15,124 nt of DNA from CAZAQB01 sp964487155 (GTDB lineage: Bacteria; Pseudomonadota; Gammaproteobacteria; Nitrococcales; Nitrococcaceae). This document shows, one piece after another, positions 1-6,533 of the stretch. The DNA is taken from NCBI GenBank assembly GCA_964487155.1, contig CAZAQB010000078.1:1-15124 (forward strand), read 5' to 3'. The position numbers were made by a program, and so were the translations under genes. Below the pieces are notes generated by a model. That model saw nothing but the letters and a program-made list of their open reading frames with translations, searched no databases and had not been told where the DNA came from. Positions within the stretch are counted from its first letter, which is position 1. Every line of letters starts with the position of its first letter.

Positions 1-872
1 GCTGCGTGGGCGTCAACTACATCGACGTCTACTTCCGCACCGGCGCCTACCCGCCGGCGCAACTGCCCTTCACCCCGGGCATGGAGGCGGCCGGGGTGGT
101 GGAGGCGGTGGGTGACGGGGTTACCGAGGTGGCAGTGGGCGACCGGGTGGCCTACGCCGCCCCGCCGCCGGGCGCCTATGCCGAGCGCCGGGTGATCGCC
201 GCCCACCGGCTGGTGGCCCTGCCGGAGGAAATTGGCGACGAGCAGGCCGCCGCCATGATGCTCAAGGGTATGACCGCCCAGTACCTGCTGCGCCGCACCT
301 ACCGGGTGCAGCCGGGCGACACCATCCTGTTCCACGCCGCCGCCGGCGGCGTGGGCCTGATCGCCTGCCAGTGGGCCAAGGCTCTGGGCGCCACGGTGAT
401 CGGCACCGTCGGCAGTGCCGAGAAGGCCGAGCTGGCGCGGCGCCACGGCTGCGACCATCCGGTGAACTACAACGCGGAGGATTTCGTGGAGCGGGTCCGG
501 GAGATCACCGGCGGCGAGGGGGTGGCCGCGGTCTACGATTCGGTGGGGGCGGACACCTTCGAGCGCTCCCTGGACTGCCTGCGGCCGCTGGGCGTGCTGG
601 CGAGCTTCGGCCAGTCCTCCGGGCCGGTCACCCGCTTCAACCCGGCGCTGCTGGCCCAGAAGGGCTCCCTCTACCTGACCCGGCCCACCCTGTTCACCTA
701 TACGGCGAAGCGCCAGGATCTGCTGGACACGGCTGGCGAGCTGTTCCAGATGGTCGGCGAGGGCAAGGTGGCGGTGGAGATCCACCAGCGCTTCGCGCTT
801 GCGCAGGCCGCCGAGGCCCACCGGGCCCTGGAGGGCCGGCGCACCACCGGTTGCACGGTGCTGCAACCGTAA
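1..872 (+). CDS. NADPH:quinone oxidoreductase, zinc-free MDR family (5' end outside window)
   Basis: This is a medium-chain dehydrogenase/reductase of the quinone oxidoreductase (QorA) type, which passes electrons from NADPH to quinones or related carbonyl compounds in the cytoplasm. The reading frame is open from the first base, and the visible protein begins at the family motif VGVNYIDVYFRTGAYPP. In QorA proteins this motif follows about 35 residues of N-terminal sequence, so the true start lies upstream and the GTG at position 6 is probably internal. The nucleotide-binding Rossmann motif AAAGGVGLIACQWAK follows the catalytic-domain half, and the catalytic zinc cysteines of alcohol dehydrogenases are absent. 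The C-terminus (GRRTTGCTVLQP) is complete, ending in TAA. The next gene starts 28 nt downstream on the same strand, so the two may be co-transcribed. Which member of the family it is, and its substrate, cannot be told from sequence. Confidence 0.9.
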   Translation, partial: CVGVNYIDVYFRTGAYPPAQLPFTPGMEAAGVVEAVGDGVTEVAVGDRVAYAAPPPGAYAERRVIAAHRLVALPEEIGDEQAAAMMLKGMTAQYLLRRTYRVQPGDTILFHAAAGGVGLIACQWAKALGATVIGTVGSAEKAELARRHGCDHPVNYNAEDFVERVREITGGEGVAAVYDSVGADTFERSLDCLRPLGVLASFGQSSGPVTRFNPALLAQKGSLYLTRPTLFTYTAKRQDLLDTAGELFQMVGEGKVAVEIHQRFALAQAAEAHRALEGRRTTGCTVLQP

Positions 873-900
873 CGGTTATTACCGACCAGGAGATGAAAGC

Positions 901-1194
901 GTGGCGAACGAAGGCTATCACGAGCCCATCGAGGAGCTCTCGGCGCAGACCCGGGATATGCACCGGGCCCTCACCTCCCTCATGGAAGAGCTGGAGGCAG
1001 TGGACTGGTACAACCAGCGGGTGGACGCCACCTCGGATCCGGAGCTGAAGGCCATCCTGGCCCACAACCGCGACGAGGAGAAAGAGCACGCGGCCATGGT
1101 CCTGGAGTGGATCCGCCGCCGCGACTCCACCTTCGACGGCCACCTGAAGGACTTCCTGTTCAAGGAAGGCGACATCAGCCACCATAACGACTGA
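901..1194 (+). CDS. EncFtn-type ferritin-like protein, short form without encapsulin-targeting tail
   Basis: This 97-residue protein closely resembles the core of the Rhodospirillum rubrum encapsulated ferritin (EncFtn). Members are two-helix proteins that form an Fe(II)-oxidising di-iron site at a dimer interface, assemble as annular decamers and normally sit inside an encapsulin shell. Visible family motifs are MEELEAVDWYNQRVDA (residues 28-43) and AHNRDEEKEHAAM (54-66). By alignment from memory, E30, W36, E60 and H63 correspond to the ferroxidase-centre residues E32, W38, E62 and H65. The start is a GTG with AGGAG at 888-892; the ATG at 893 is out of frame. The protein stops at DISHHND, right after the second helix region, so the C-terminal extension with the encapsulin-docking peptide is missing. 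No encapsulin gene follows: the next 590 bp are repeats, then convergent hemY. It may act as a free iron oxidase or serve a shell encoded elsewhere. Confidence 0.9.
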   Translation: MANEGYHEPIEELSAQTRDMHRALTSLMEELEAVDWYNQRVDATSDPELKAILAHNRDEEKEHAAMVLEWIRRRDSTFDGHLKDFLFKEGDISHHND

Positions 1195-1198
1195 GAGG

Positions 1199-1213
1199 AT
1201 GTTCACAGAACAT
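1199..1213. other. Perfect 6+3+6 palindrome just after the EncFtn stop
   Basis: ATGTTC-ACA-GAACAT is a perfect inverted repeat starting 4 nt after the EncFtn stop codon. The stem is short and no T-run follows, so it is a poor intrinsic terminator. Its symmetry would also suit a dimeric repressor site, but no promoter or start codon follows it. The function is unknown. The rest of 1195-1281 shows only GC-rich sequence and no convincing gene. Confidence 0.3.
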
Positions 1214-1281
1214 TCGGGTACGTGATCGGTCGGAAAGCGCGCCTACACCGCGGCCAATGGCCGGCGCTGTGGGCCCGCGGC

Positions 1282-1721
1282 GTAGGCCGGATAAGCGAAG
1301 CGCATCCGGCGTCTTCGGTGACCCCGCGAGCGCTCCGGCAACGCCGGATGCGGCGCTGGCGCGCCTTATCCGGCCTACGCGGGTTTTGGTCCGGCGCCTG
1401 GCATGCGGCGTGGGCCGGATAAGCGAAGCGCATCCGGCGTCTTCGGTGACCCCGCGAGCGCTCCGGCNNNNNNNNNNNNNNNNNNNNNNNNNNNNNNNNN
1501 NNNNNNNNNNNNNNNNNNNNNNNNNNNNNNNNNNNNNNNNNNNNNNNNNNNNNNNNNNNNNNNNNNNGGCCGGATAAGCGAAGCGCATCCGGCGTCTTCG
1601 GTGACCCCGCGAGCGCTCCGGCAACGCCGGATGCGGCGCTGGCGCGCCTTATCCGGCCTACGCGGGTTTTGGTCCGGCGCCTGGCATGCGGCGTAGGCCG
1701 GATAAGCGAAGCGCATCCGGC
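1282..1721. repeat. Tandem REP/BIME array, 128-bp period, interrupted by assembly gap
   Basis: The array alternates two REP-type palindromes. Unit Z (contains GCCGGATAAGCGAAGCGC, ends CATCCGGC) lies at 1282-1310, 1410-1438, 1568-1593 (cut by the gap) and 1693-1721. The opposing unit Y (begins GCCGGATGCGGCG, ends CGCCTTATCCGGCCTAC) lies at 1343-1378 and 1626-1661. Spacers of 32 bp (Z to Y) and 31 bp (Y to Z) repeat almost exactly, giving a 128-bp period. The units closely resemble enterobacterial REP sequences as remembered. It fills the space between the convergent EncFtn and hemY genes, a typical REP location where such hairpins can protect 3' ends, end transcription or bind gyrase. REPs are moved in trans by RAYT transposases; none is encoded here. 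The short open frames across it are by-products of the GC-rich repeats. Confidence 0.9.
1468..1567. other. Assembly gap (100 N)
   Basis: Exactly 100 N, the conventional placeholder for a gap of unknown length, falls inside the 128-bp tandem array. The flanking repeat phase does not fit a 100-bp gap: the left edge stops at repeat offset 57 and the right edge resumes at offset 3. If the array is regular, the missing length would be 73 bp plus a whole number of 128-bp units. Confidence 0.97.
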
Positions 1722-1775
1722 ATTTCCAGGCGAGATGGTCAAGCGCCCGAATGCATGCAGAATGGACAAAGAGTT

Positions 1776-1799
1776 GCCGGCGGCCCGTCAGCCGCCGGC
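1776..1799 (-). terminator. Hairpin terminator overlapping the hemY stop codon
   Basis: GCCGGCGGC (1776-1784) and GCCGCCGGC (1791-1799) form a perfect 9-bp GC stem with a 6-nt loop. On the minus strand the loop contains the hemY TGA stop, and the stem is followed by AACTCTTTGTCC, a modest T-rich run. This fits a weak intrinsic terminator for the hem operon. The adjoining REP array could add to termination or to mRNA 3'-end protection. Confidence 0.55.
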
Positions 1800-3047
1800 G
1801 CCTTGCGCCGCCTCCAGCACCCGGGGCGGCGCTCCCTCCAGGCTCGCCTCCAGTTCCGGCGGCGTGGGCCCGAGCGCGAGCTCCAGCGCCCGCCGGTACG
1901 CCCTGGCGGCGGCGTCCTCCTCACCCAGGCGCTCGTAGAGGGCGGCCAGCAGGCGGTGGCACTGGGCCTCGTCGGTGCGCGCCGCCGCCGCCTCCAGGTA
2001 GCTGCGGGCCCGGCCCCAGAGTCCGGCGCGCAGGGCGTGACGGCCGGCCGCCTGCAGCAGGGCCGGATCCTCGGGGCGCTGCTTGAGCCAGCGTTCCACC
2101 TGCGCCAGTTGCCGGTCGGCGGGCCGCAGGTCGACCTCCCCGTAGCGGCGCGCCAGGGCCGGCAGGTAGTGCCTGTCCAGCGCCGAGCGCAGCAGCTTCT
2201 CGGCCGGCGCGTGGGCGCCCAGGCGAATCAGGTGTCCGGCATAGTCCGCCAGCAGCTCCGGGGTGTCGCGCACCTCCGGCGGCTGGCTCTGCCAGATGCC
2301 CTGCAGCTTCTCCAGGTCGCCCCGGCGGGCGGCCACGGCCAGGCGCTCGGCGGCGACGCGCCGCTGCAGCCGCTCCAGGTTCTCGGCCCTCCCCAGCTTC
2401 AGGCGCCGGGCCTCCGGCAGCAGGTCGGCGAGGCGCTCCCAGTCTTCCAGCGCCTCGGCACAGGACAGCAGCAGCTCCAGGGCGCGGCGGTTGTTCGGAG
2501 CCTGCTCGTGCATGTAGACCAGGGAGGCCAGGGCGCGCTCCCGCTGACCCGCTTCCAGCTGCAGTTGGGCCTGCATCAGACCCACCGCCAGGCGGCCGTC
2601 GTGCTGGGCGCGGTCGGCCCTCGACAGGTAGTCGTCCCGGCGCTCCAGATCCCCCTGGCGCTGGGCCGCCACCGCGGCGCCCAGGTAGTGGATCAGCGGG
2701 GCGTCACCCTGGCTCGCGCGCTTGGCGAGGGCCTTTTCCGCCTGCGGGTAGCTGCCCTCGGCGAGCAGCATCAGGCCCTGCAGGAACTGACGCTGGACGC
2801 GCCGGGTGCGGCGCTGGCCGAACCAGCGCCGGACGCCGCCGGGAGCGCCCAGCAGCCGGCGCAGCAGGCCTAAGCCCAGCCACACCGCCAGCATCAGGGC
2901 GGCCAGGGCGCCGATGAAAACGATCAGGCTGGTCTGGAGGGTCCAGGGCCCGGCGGTGACCACCACGAAGCCGTCGTGGTCGCGGAACCACAGGGCCAGC
3001 AGCACGCTGGCCAGCAGCAGCAACAGGGCGAGAAAAAGTCGGCGCAT
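1788..3047 (-). CDS. hemY: HemY, inner-membrane TPR protein of the heme operon
   Basis: HemY is an inner-membrane protein with a cytoplasmic or membrane-proximal TPR-like domain, encoded after hemX in many gammaproteobacteria. It is thought to support tetrapyrrole synthesis, but it is not the protoporphyrinogen oxidase that bears the same name in Bacillus. The 419 residues match the family (about 400). Two hydrophobic segments lie at roughly 3-21 and 40-66, with the HemY_N-like stretch DGFVVVTAGPWTLQTSL between them. A basic stretch (RRWFGQRRTRRVQRQF) is followed by helical TPR-like repeats, for example LEAAAARTDEAQCHRLLAAL near the C-terminus. The ATG start has a strong Shine-Dalgarno (GGAGGGAG) just upstream. 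It begins 14 nt after the hemX stop, is the last gene of hemCDXY and ends in a hairpin. Confidence 0.93.
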   Translation of the reverse strand: MRRLFLALLLLLASVLLALWFRDHDGFVVVTAGPWTLQTSLIVFIGALAALMLAVWLGLGLLRRLLGAPGGVRRWFGQRRTRRVQRQFLQGLMLLAEGSYPQAEKALAKRASQGDAPLIHYLGAAVAAQRQGDLERRDDYLSRADRAQHDGRLAVGLMQAQLQLEAGQRERALASLVYMHEQAPNNRRALELLLSCAEALEDWERLADLLPEARRLKLGRAENLERLQRRVAAERLAVAARRGDLEKLQGIWQSQPPEVRDTPELLADYAGHLIRLGAHAPAEKLLRSALDRHYLPALARRYGEVDLRPADRQLAQVERWLKQRPEDPALLQAAGRHALRAGLWGRARSYLEAAAARTDEAQCHRLLAALYERLGEEDAAARAYRRALELALGPTPPELEASLEGAPPRVLEAAQGAGG

Positions 3048-3061
3048 TGGGGCTCCCTCCT

Positions 3062-4390
3062 CTAATCGAGCCGGGTCAGCGGCTCCAGGGTGGAGCTCAG
3101 ATCGGGCAGCTGGGGTGTGATGGAGGCCGCGGCCAGGGAGGAAGCCTCGGAGACCGCGTTGCGAACGTCCGGGACGCTGGTGTCGAAATAGCGCTCCAGC
3201 CAGCTCTGCACCCGCTCCAGGCTGCGCCGGTACAGGGCTTCGTCGCCGGCCAGCAGGGCCAGGCGCGCCGACTCCAGCCGCAACCGCAGGTTCTGCTCCA
3301 GGAAGAACCGCTCCGCCGGGCTCACCAGCGGCAGGCTCTTGCCGTCACGCTGCACCACCACCAGCTGGCCGAGGCTGGCCTTGACCTGCTCCCAGGCCCG
3401 CGTCAGGGCCTGCCGCCAGCCGGGCGCCTGGGCGGGATCCGGCGCCGCCGGCGAGCCGTCCCGGGCTCGGGCCGCCACGCTCTCCACGCCGGACTGCAAC
3501 GGCCACTGGCTGATGCCGGCCTCCAGGTCCTCGATGCGCGAGGCCAGGGCCTCCCGGTCCGGCAGAGTGACCTCGCTTAGCCGCTCGCGGGCCGCCGACA
3601 GGGCCTCGCGCAGAGCCGCCGGCGGAGCGTCCGCAGCCGCCAGCAGCTCGTCGGCAGTGCGCAGCGCCCGCAGGGCGCCCGCCACATCGCCATGGAAGCG
3701 CACCCGGTAGACGGCCACGCTGGCGAGATAGCCCGCCTCGGCGCGGCGCCAGTCGTCGCCCTCGGAGCCGGCCACGGTGATCGCCTCGTCCACACGGCCG
3801 GCCAGGCTGCGCTGCTGCTGGCGCAGTGTTTCGAACTGGTCGGCCAGGGCGCCGGCCTGCTGGGCCCGCTGGTCCAGCCGGCCTGCCAGTTGGCTGACGG
3901 TGTCCTGCACGCCGCTCAGGCGTTGTTCCAGCTTCTCGTTGCGGCTCGCCAGGGTGTCGATGCGCTGGCTCAGCGCCTGGCTGCGCTGCTCCAGTGCCTG
4001 GCTGCTGACCATGCCTTGCTGGGCGCCGCGCAGCTGCCGCAGCTTCTGCCACAGCTCGTAGCCGCCGAGGCCCACTCCGACGGCCACCAGCAGGGCGATG
4101 ACCAGGGCGGCGACGGCGATGGGGCGGCCGCCGCGGCGGGTTTCGTCGTCTCCCGGCGGGCGGGGGCTCCCTGGCCCCTCGCCGCCGGGCCGGGGCTCGC
4201 TGGCGGGCGCGTCCTCGGCCTCGGATGCGGCGGCCGATTCGCCGGACGGCGTGGGCTGCTGTCCTGCGGCGGTGTCGGTGCCGTTCGGGCCCTCGGTGCC
4301 GGCCTGCTCCCGCTGGGTATCGCCGTGGGTCTCGGTGTCCGAGCCCGGCTCGGTGTGCTGGTCGCGTTTCTTGTCGTCTTCGGTGGTCAT
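3062..4390 (-). CDS. hemX: HemX, membrane-anchored coiled-coil protein
   Basis: HemX is a single-pass inner-membrane protein encoded between hemD and hemY. It was once annotated as uroporphyrinogen-III methyltransferase but lacks that fold, and its role in heme synthesis is unresolved. From the chosen ATG the protein is 442 residues: an acidic, low-complexity cytoplasmic region (1-85, rich in E, T, P and G), one transmembrane helix (about 91-110), a coiled coil (about 125-205, Q/L/R-rich heptads) and a helical C-terminal domain opening with WRRAEAGYL (214-222), the family's conserved segment. The start is fixed by its overlap with the hemD stop (ATGA at 4387-4390) and by a GGGGGAG ribosome-binding site. 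The frame stays open upstream, but that part is antisense-like and overlaps hemD. The N-terminal region is long for the family (E. coli 393 residues). Confidence 0.92.
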   Translation of the reverse strand: MTTEDDKKRDQHTEPGSDTETHGDTQREQAGTEGPNGTDTAAGQQPTPSGESAAASEAEDAPASEPRPGGEGPGSPRPPGDDETRRGGRPIAVAALVIALLVAVGVGLGGYELWQKLRQLRGAQQGMVSSQALEQRSQALSQRIDTLASRNEKLEQRLSGVQDTVSQLAGRLDQRAQQAGALADQFETLRQQQRSLAGRVDEAITVAGSEGDDWRRAEAGYLASVAVYRVRFHGDVAGALRALRTADELLAAADAPPAALREALSAARERLSEVTLPDREALASRIEDLEAGISQWPLQSGVESVAARARDGSPAAPDPAQAPGWRQALTRAWEQVKASLGQLVVVQRDGKSLPLVSPAERFFLEQNLRLRLESARLALLAGDEALYRRSLERVQSWLERYFDTSVPDVRNAVSEASSLAAASITPQLPDLSSTLEPLTRLD

Positions 4391-5190
4391 GGCTCCCCCG
4401 TTCCACCGGGCCGCGTTGCGAGGTCGGCCCTGATCGCCGCCACCAGGGCGGCCTCCCCAGGATCCGCTGCCACCCGTGGTTCCCGGAAGCCGGCCGCCAC
4501 CGCCGCCTCGGCGATGCGCCCGCTTACGGTGACCAGTCGCGTGCCCAGCAGCAGCGGAAGGTCGGCGCCGGCCAGCTCCAGCAGGGCGGCCAGGCCGCCG
4601 ACACTGGTCACGATTGTGTACTCCAGCCAACCCTGGCGCCAGCCTGCACGGGCCTCGGCCGGGTTCGCGCCGGCGGGGGTGCGCCGGTAGACCTCGAGTT
4701 GGTCCACCACGGCGCCCCGTTCGCGAAGGGTTGCGGCGAGCCATTCACGGCCCCCTTCACCCCGCAGGATGACCGCCCGCTGGCCGTGCAGGCGCTGGAG
4801 CTCGGGCCGGGCCATCAGGGGCTCGCTGCCGGCGCCGCTGGCCGGCTCCAGCTGCACCGCGATGCCGGCGGTCTCCAGGGCGGCGCTGCTGCCCCGGCCG
4901 ACGCTGGCGGCCCGCGCCCCGCGCGGCCAGTCGATGCCCAGCTGCCGCATCAGTGCCAGGGTCTGGCGCACGGCGTTGGGGCTGACGAAGAACAGCCAGT
5001 TCGCCGCCGGCAGCAGCCGCCGGGCCTGGGCTGCAAGTTGCGGCCCCTCCAGGGCGACGATCTGCTGGGTGGGCAGTTCCACCACCCGGGCGCCGGCCTG
5101 CTCCAGTGCGCTGACCAACGCCGCCGCCTGGCCCCGCGGCCGGGTTACCAGCACACCGCGGCCGTGCAGGAAGCCAGAAGCCGGGCCCAC
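4387..5190 (-). CDS. hemD: Uroporphyrinogen-III synthase
   Basis: HemD closes hydroxymethylbilane to uroporphyrinogen III with inversion of ring D, the branch point to heme, siroheme, cobalamin and chlorophylls. The 267-residue product shows the expected landmarks: GRGVLVTRPRGQ near the N-terminus (11-22), FFVSPNAV in the first half, and TIVTSVGGLAALL in the second. Overall conservation in this family is low, so gene order (hemC-hemD-hemX) is strong supporting evidence. The chosen start is a GTG at 5188-5190, with GAGGGAA at a suitable distance and 11 nt after the hemC stop. It yields a short leader before GRGVLVTRP, as is common in gammaproteobacterial HemD. A later GTG (at VLVTRP) is a possible alternative. 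Its TGA overlaps the hemX ATG, implying translational coupling. Confidence 0.92.
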   Translation of the reverse strand: MGPASGFLHGRGVLVTRPRGQAAALVSALEQAGARVVELPTQQIVALEGPQLAAQARRLLPAANWLFFVSPNAVRQTLALMRQLGIDWPRGARAASVGRGSSAALETAGIAVQLEPASGAGSEPLMARPELQRLHGQRAVILRGEGGREWLAATLRERGAVVDQLEVYRRTPAGANPAEARAGWRQGWLEYTIVTSVGGLAALLELAGADLPLLLGTRLVTVSGRIAEAAVAAGFREPRVAADPGEAALVAAIRADLATRPGGTGEP

Positions 5191-5201
5191 CCCGCGTTCC
5201 C

Positions 5202-6131
5202 TCAGCCCTCGGCCAGGGCGGCCAGCAGACGGTCGGCCCCCCGGGAGAGCAGGTCCTCGGCCAGGGCCAGGCCCAGCGCCGGGCCGCTGGCGGCCGGCCC
5301 CCGGGTTTCGCCGCGCAGCACGGTGCGCCCGTCGGGGCTGCCCACCAGGGCGCGCAGGTGCAGCTGGTCGGACTCCAGCAGGGCGTAGGCGGCCAGCGGC
5401 ACGGTGCAGCTGCCTTCCAGCCGGGCATTGACCGCCCGCTCCGCGGCCACTCGCAGGTGCGTCTGCTGGTGGTCCAGCGGTGCCAGCAGGGCGTGCAGCT
5501 CGGCGGCATCGGCGCGGCACTCGATGCCGAGTGCCCCCTGGCCCACCGCCGGCAGGCTCTCCTCGGGGGTGAGCGCGTGGCGGATGCGCTCCTGCAGGCC
5601 CAGCCGCCGCAGCCCGGAGGCGGCCAGCACGATGGCATCGTAGGCGCCGGCGTCCAGCTTGCCGAGCCGGGTCTGGACGTTGCCCCGCAGGTTGGAGACC
5701 TTGAGGTCAGGGCGCCGGGCGCGCAATTGGCACTCCCGGCGCAGGCTGGCGGTGCCCACGTGAGCGCCCTGCGGCAGCTCTTGGACGCCGTCATAGTGGT
5801 TCGAGACGAAGGCGTCCCGGGGATCCTCCCGCTCCAGGATTACCGGCAGGGCCATGTCGTCGGGCAGCCGGGCGGGGACATCCTTCATGGAATGGACCGC
5901 GATGTCCGCCCGGCCCTCCATCATGCCCATCTCCAGTTCCTTCACGAACAGCGCCTTGCCGCCGATCCGGGACAGCGGCGAGTCGAGGATCTGGTCGCCG
6001 CGGGTGGTCATGGGCACCAGCTCCACCTCCAGGCCGGGGTGGTGGCCGCGCAGGGCAGCGGCGACATGCTCCGCCTGCCAGAGGGCGAGCGGACTGCGGC
6101 GGGTGGCGATGCGGATGCGCTCCACGGCCAT
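5202..6131 (-). CDS. hemC: Porphobilinogen deaminase (hydroxymethylbilane synthase)
   Basis: HemC polymerises four porphobilinogen molecules into hydroxymethylbilane on a covalently attached dipyrromethane primer. The 309-residue protein is full length. Residue C242 in GSCTVPL is the cofactor-attachment cysteine (E. coli C242), and D84 in HSMKDVPA is the catalytic aspartate (E. coli D84). Other family motifs are IATRRSPLALWQAEHV (8-23), TTRGDQILD (42-50) and SNLRGNVQTRLGKLD (146-160). The ATG has an AGGAG ribosome-binding site a few bases upstream. It is the first gene of hemCDXY on the minus strand. The 402 bp between algR and hemC hold repeats and no clear sigma70 promoter, so transcription could come from an unrecognised promoter or by read-through from algZR. 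Confidence 0.98.
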   Translation of the reverse strand: MAVERIRIATRRSPLALWQAEHVAAALRGHHPGLEVELVPMTTRGDQILDSPLSRIGGKALFVKELEMGMMEGRADIAVHSMKDVPARLPDDMALPVILEREDPRDAFVSNHYDGVQELPQGAHVGTASLRRECQLRARRPDLKVSNLRGNVQTRLGKLDAGAYDAIVLAASGLRRLGLQERIRHALTPEESLPAVGQGALGIECRADAAELHALLAPLDHQQTHLRVAAERAVNARLEGSCTVPLAAYALLESDQLHLRALVGSPDGRTVLRGETRGPAASGPALGLALAEDLLSRGADRLLAALAEG

Positions 6132-6234
6132 GGACTCCTCTCGGGTTGCGTGAATCGGGGCGGAGGGCCGGCAAGCATGCCATGGGGCGGGCCCGGGGGG
6201 GAAAGCCTGGGGGCTGGAAGGTGAAGCGGTGAAA

Positions 6235-6250
6235 AGGACTGAGGACTGAG
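6235..6250 (-). repeat. Two heptamer copies (CCTCAGT family), reverse orientation
   Basis: AGGACTGAGGACTGAG is the reverse complement of a two-copy CCTCAGT repeat. It lies about 100 bp upstream of hemC and, read on the minus strand, is preceded by CCCA, giving a CACTCAGTCCTCAGTCC start like that of the larger tract at 6465. A further single GTCCTCAGTC occurs at about 6294-6303. The 6132-6234 part of this intergenic region shows nothing else I can name. Confidence 0.75.
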
Positions 6251-6309
6251 TGGGAGAGGCGGCCTGGCAGGCGCCTGGATGGAGTCATACCCGGTCCTCA
6301 GTCGGCCAC

Positions 6310-6407
6310 GCCGGATGCGCCGCTGCGCGCCTTATCCAGCCTACGCGGGCCTCGCCACGGCGCCTGGGCGAGGCCCGCGTAGGCCGGATAAGCGAAGCGC
6401 ATCCGGC
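6310..6407. repeat. Head-to-head REP pair (BIME-like) between algR and hemC
   Basis: Unit Y (6310-6344, begins GCCGGATGCG, ends CCTTATCCAGCCTAC) faces unit Z (6379-6407, contains GCCGGATAAGCGAAGCGC). The spacer is itself a perfect inverted repeat, GCGGGCCTCGCC (6345-6356) against GGCGAGGCCCGC (6367-6378). With the adjoining REP ends this makes 18 perfectly paired bases per arm around a 10-nt loop, and most of the 98 bp can fold into one long hairpin. It would sit in any transcript reading from algZR into hemCDXY, where it could end transcription or stabilise the algR 3' end. The right flank shares GTGACCCCGC with the array near the window start. Confidence 0.9.
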
Positions 6408-6464
6408 GTCTAGCGCTGAGCGGAGCGTGACCCCGCCTCGGCGCCTATCGAGCCCCCTCTTGCA

Positions 6465-6525
6465 CTCAGTCCTCAGTCCTCAGTCCTCAGTCCTCAGTCC
6501 TCAGTCCTCAGTCCTCAGTCCTCAG
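6465..6525 (+). repeat. CCTCAGT heptanucleotide tandem tract, about 8.7 copies
   Basis: Seven uninterrupted copies of CCTCAGT occupy 6471-6519, preceded by CTCAGT (6465-6470) and followed by CCTCAG (6520-6525). Copies are identical, as expected for a slippage-prone or recently expanded repeat. The unit length is not a multiple of three, so a frame read through it cycles (SVLSPQ and similar) and does not code for a real protein. The tract ends 8 bp from the algR stop codon, on that gene's 3' side. Confidence 0.95.
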
Positions 6526-6533
6526 CTCTCGCC

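Noticed and set aside
1282..1721. CRISPR array
   Set aside because: The spacers between palindromes are themselves repeated and units alternate in orientation, which is the REP/BIME pattern; there are no unique spacers and no cas genes.
1175..1769. Several open frames on both strands running through the repeat array and the N run
   Set aside because: They translate the REP repeats and spacers (recurring RISEAHPASS-type peptides) and cross the N gap; no ribosome-binding site or family resemblance.
4391..4744. N-terminal extension of hemX by 118 codons
   Set aside because: The extension overlaps hemD out of frame and is R/G/P-rich; the ATGA overlap and the GGGGGAG site mark the start at 4390.
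6465..6525. Possible repeat protein encoded by the heptamer tract (SVLSPQ repeats)
   Set aside because: A 7-bp unit cycles through all frames and the frame is joined to antisense algR sequence; this is a DNA repeat and not a protein repeat.
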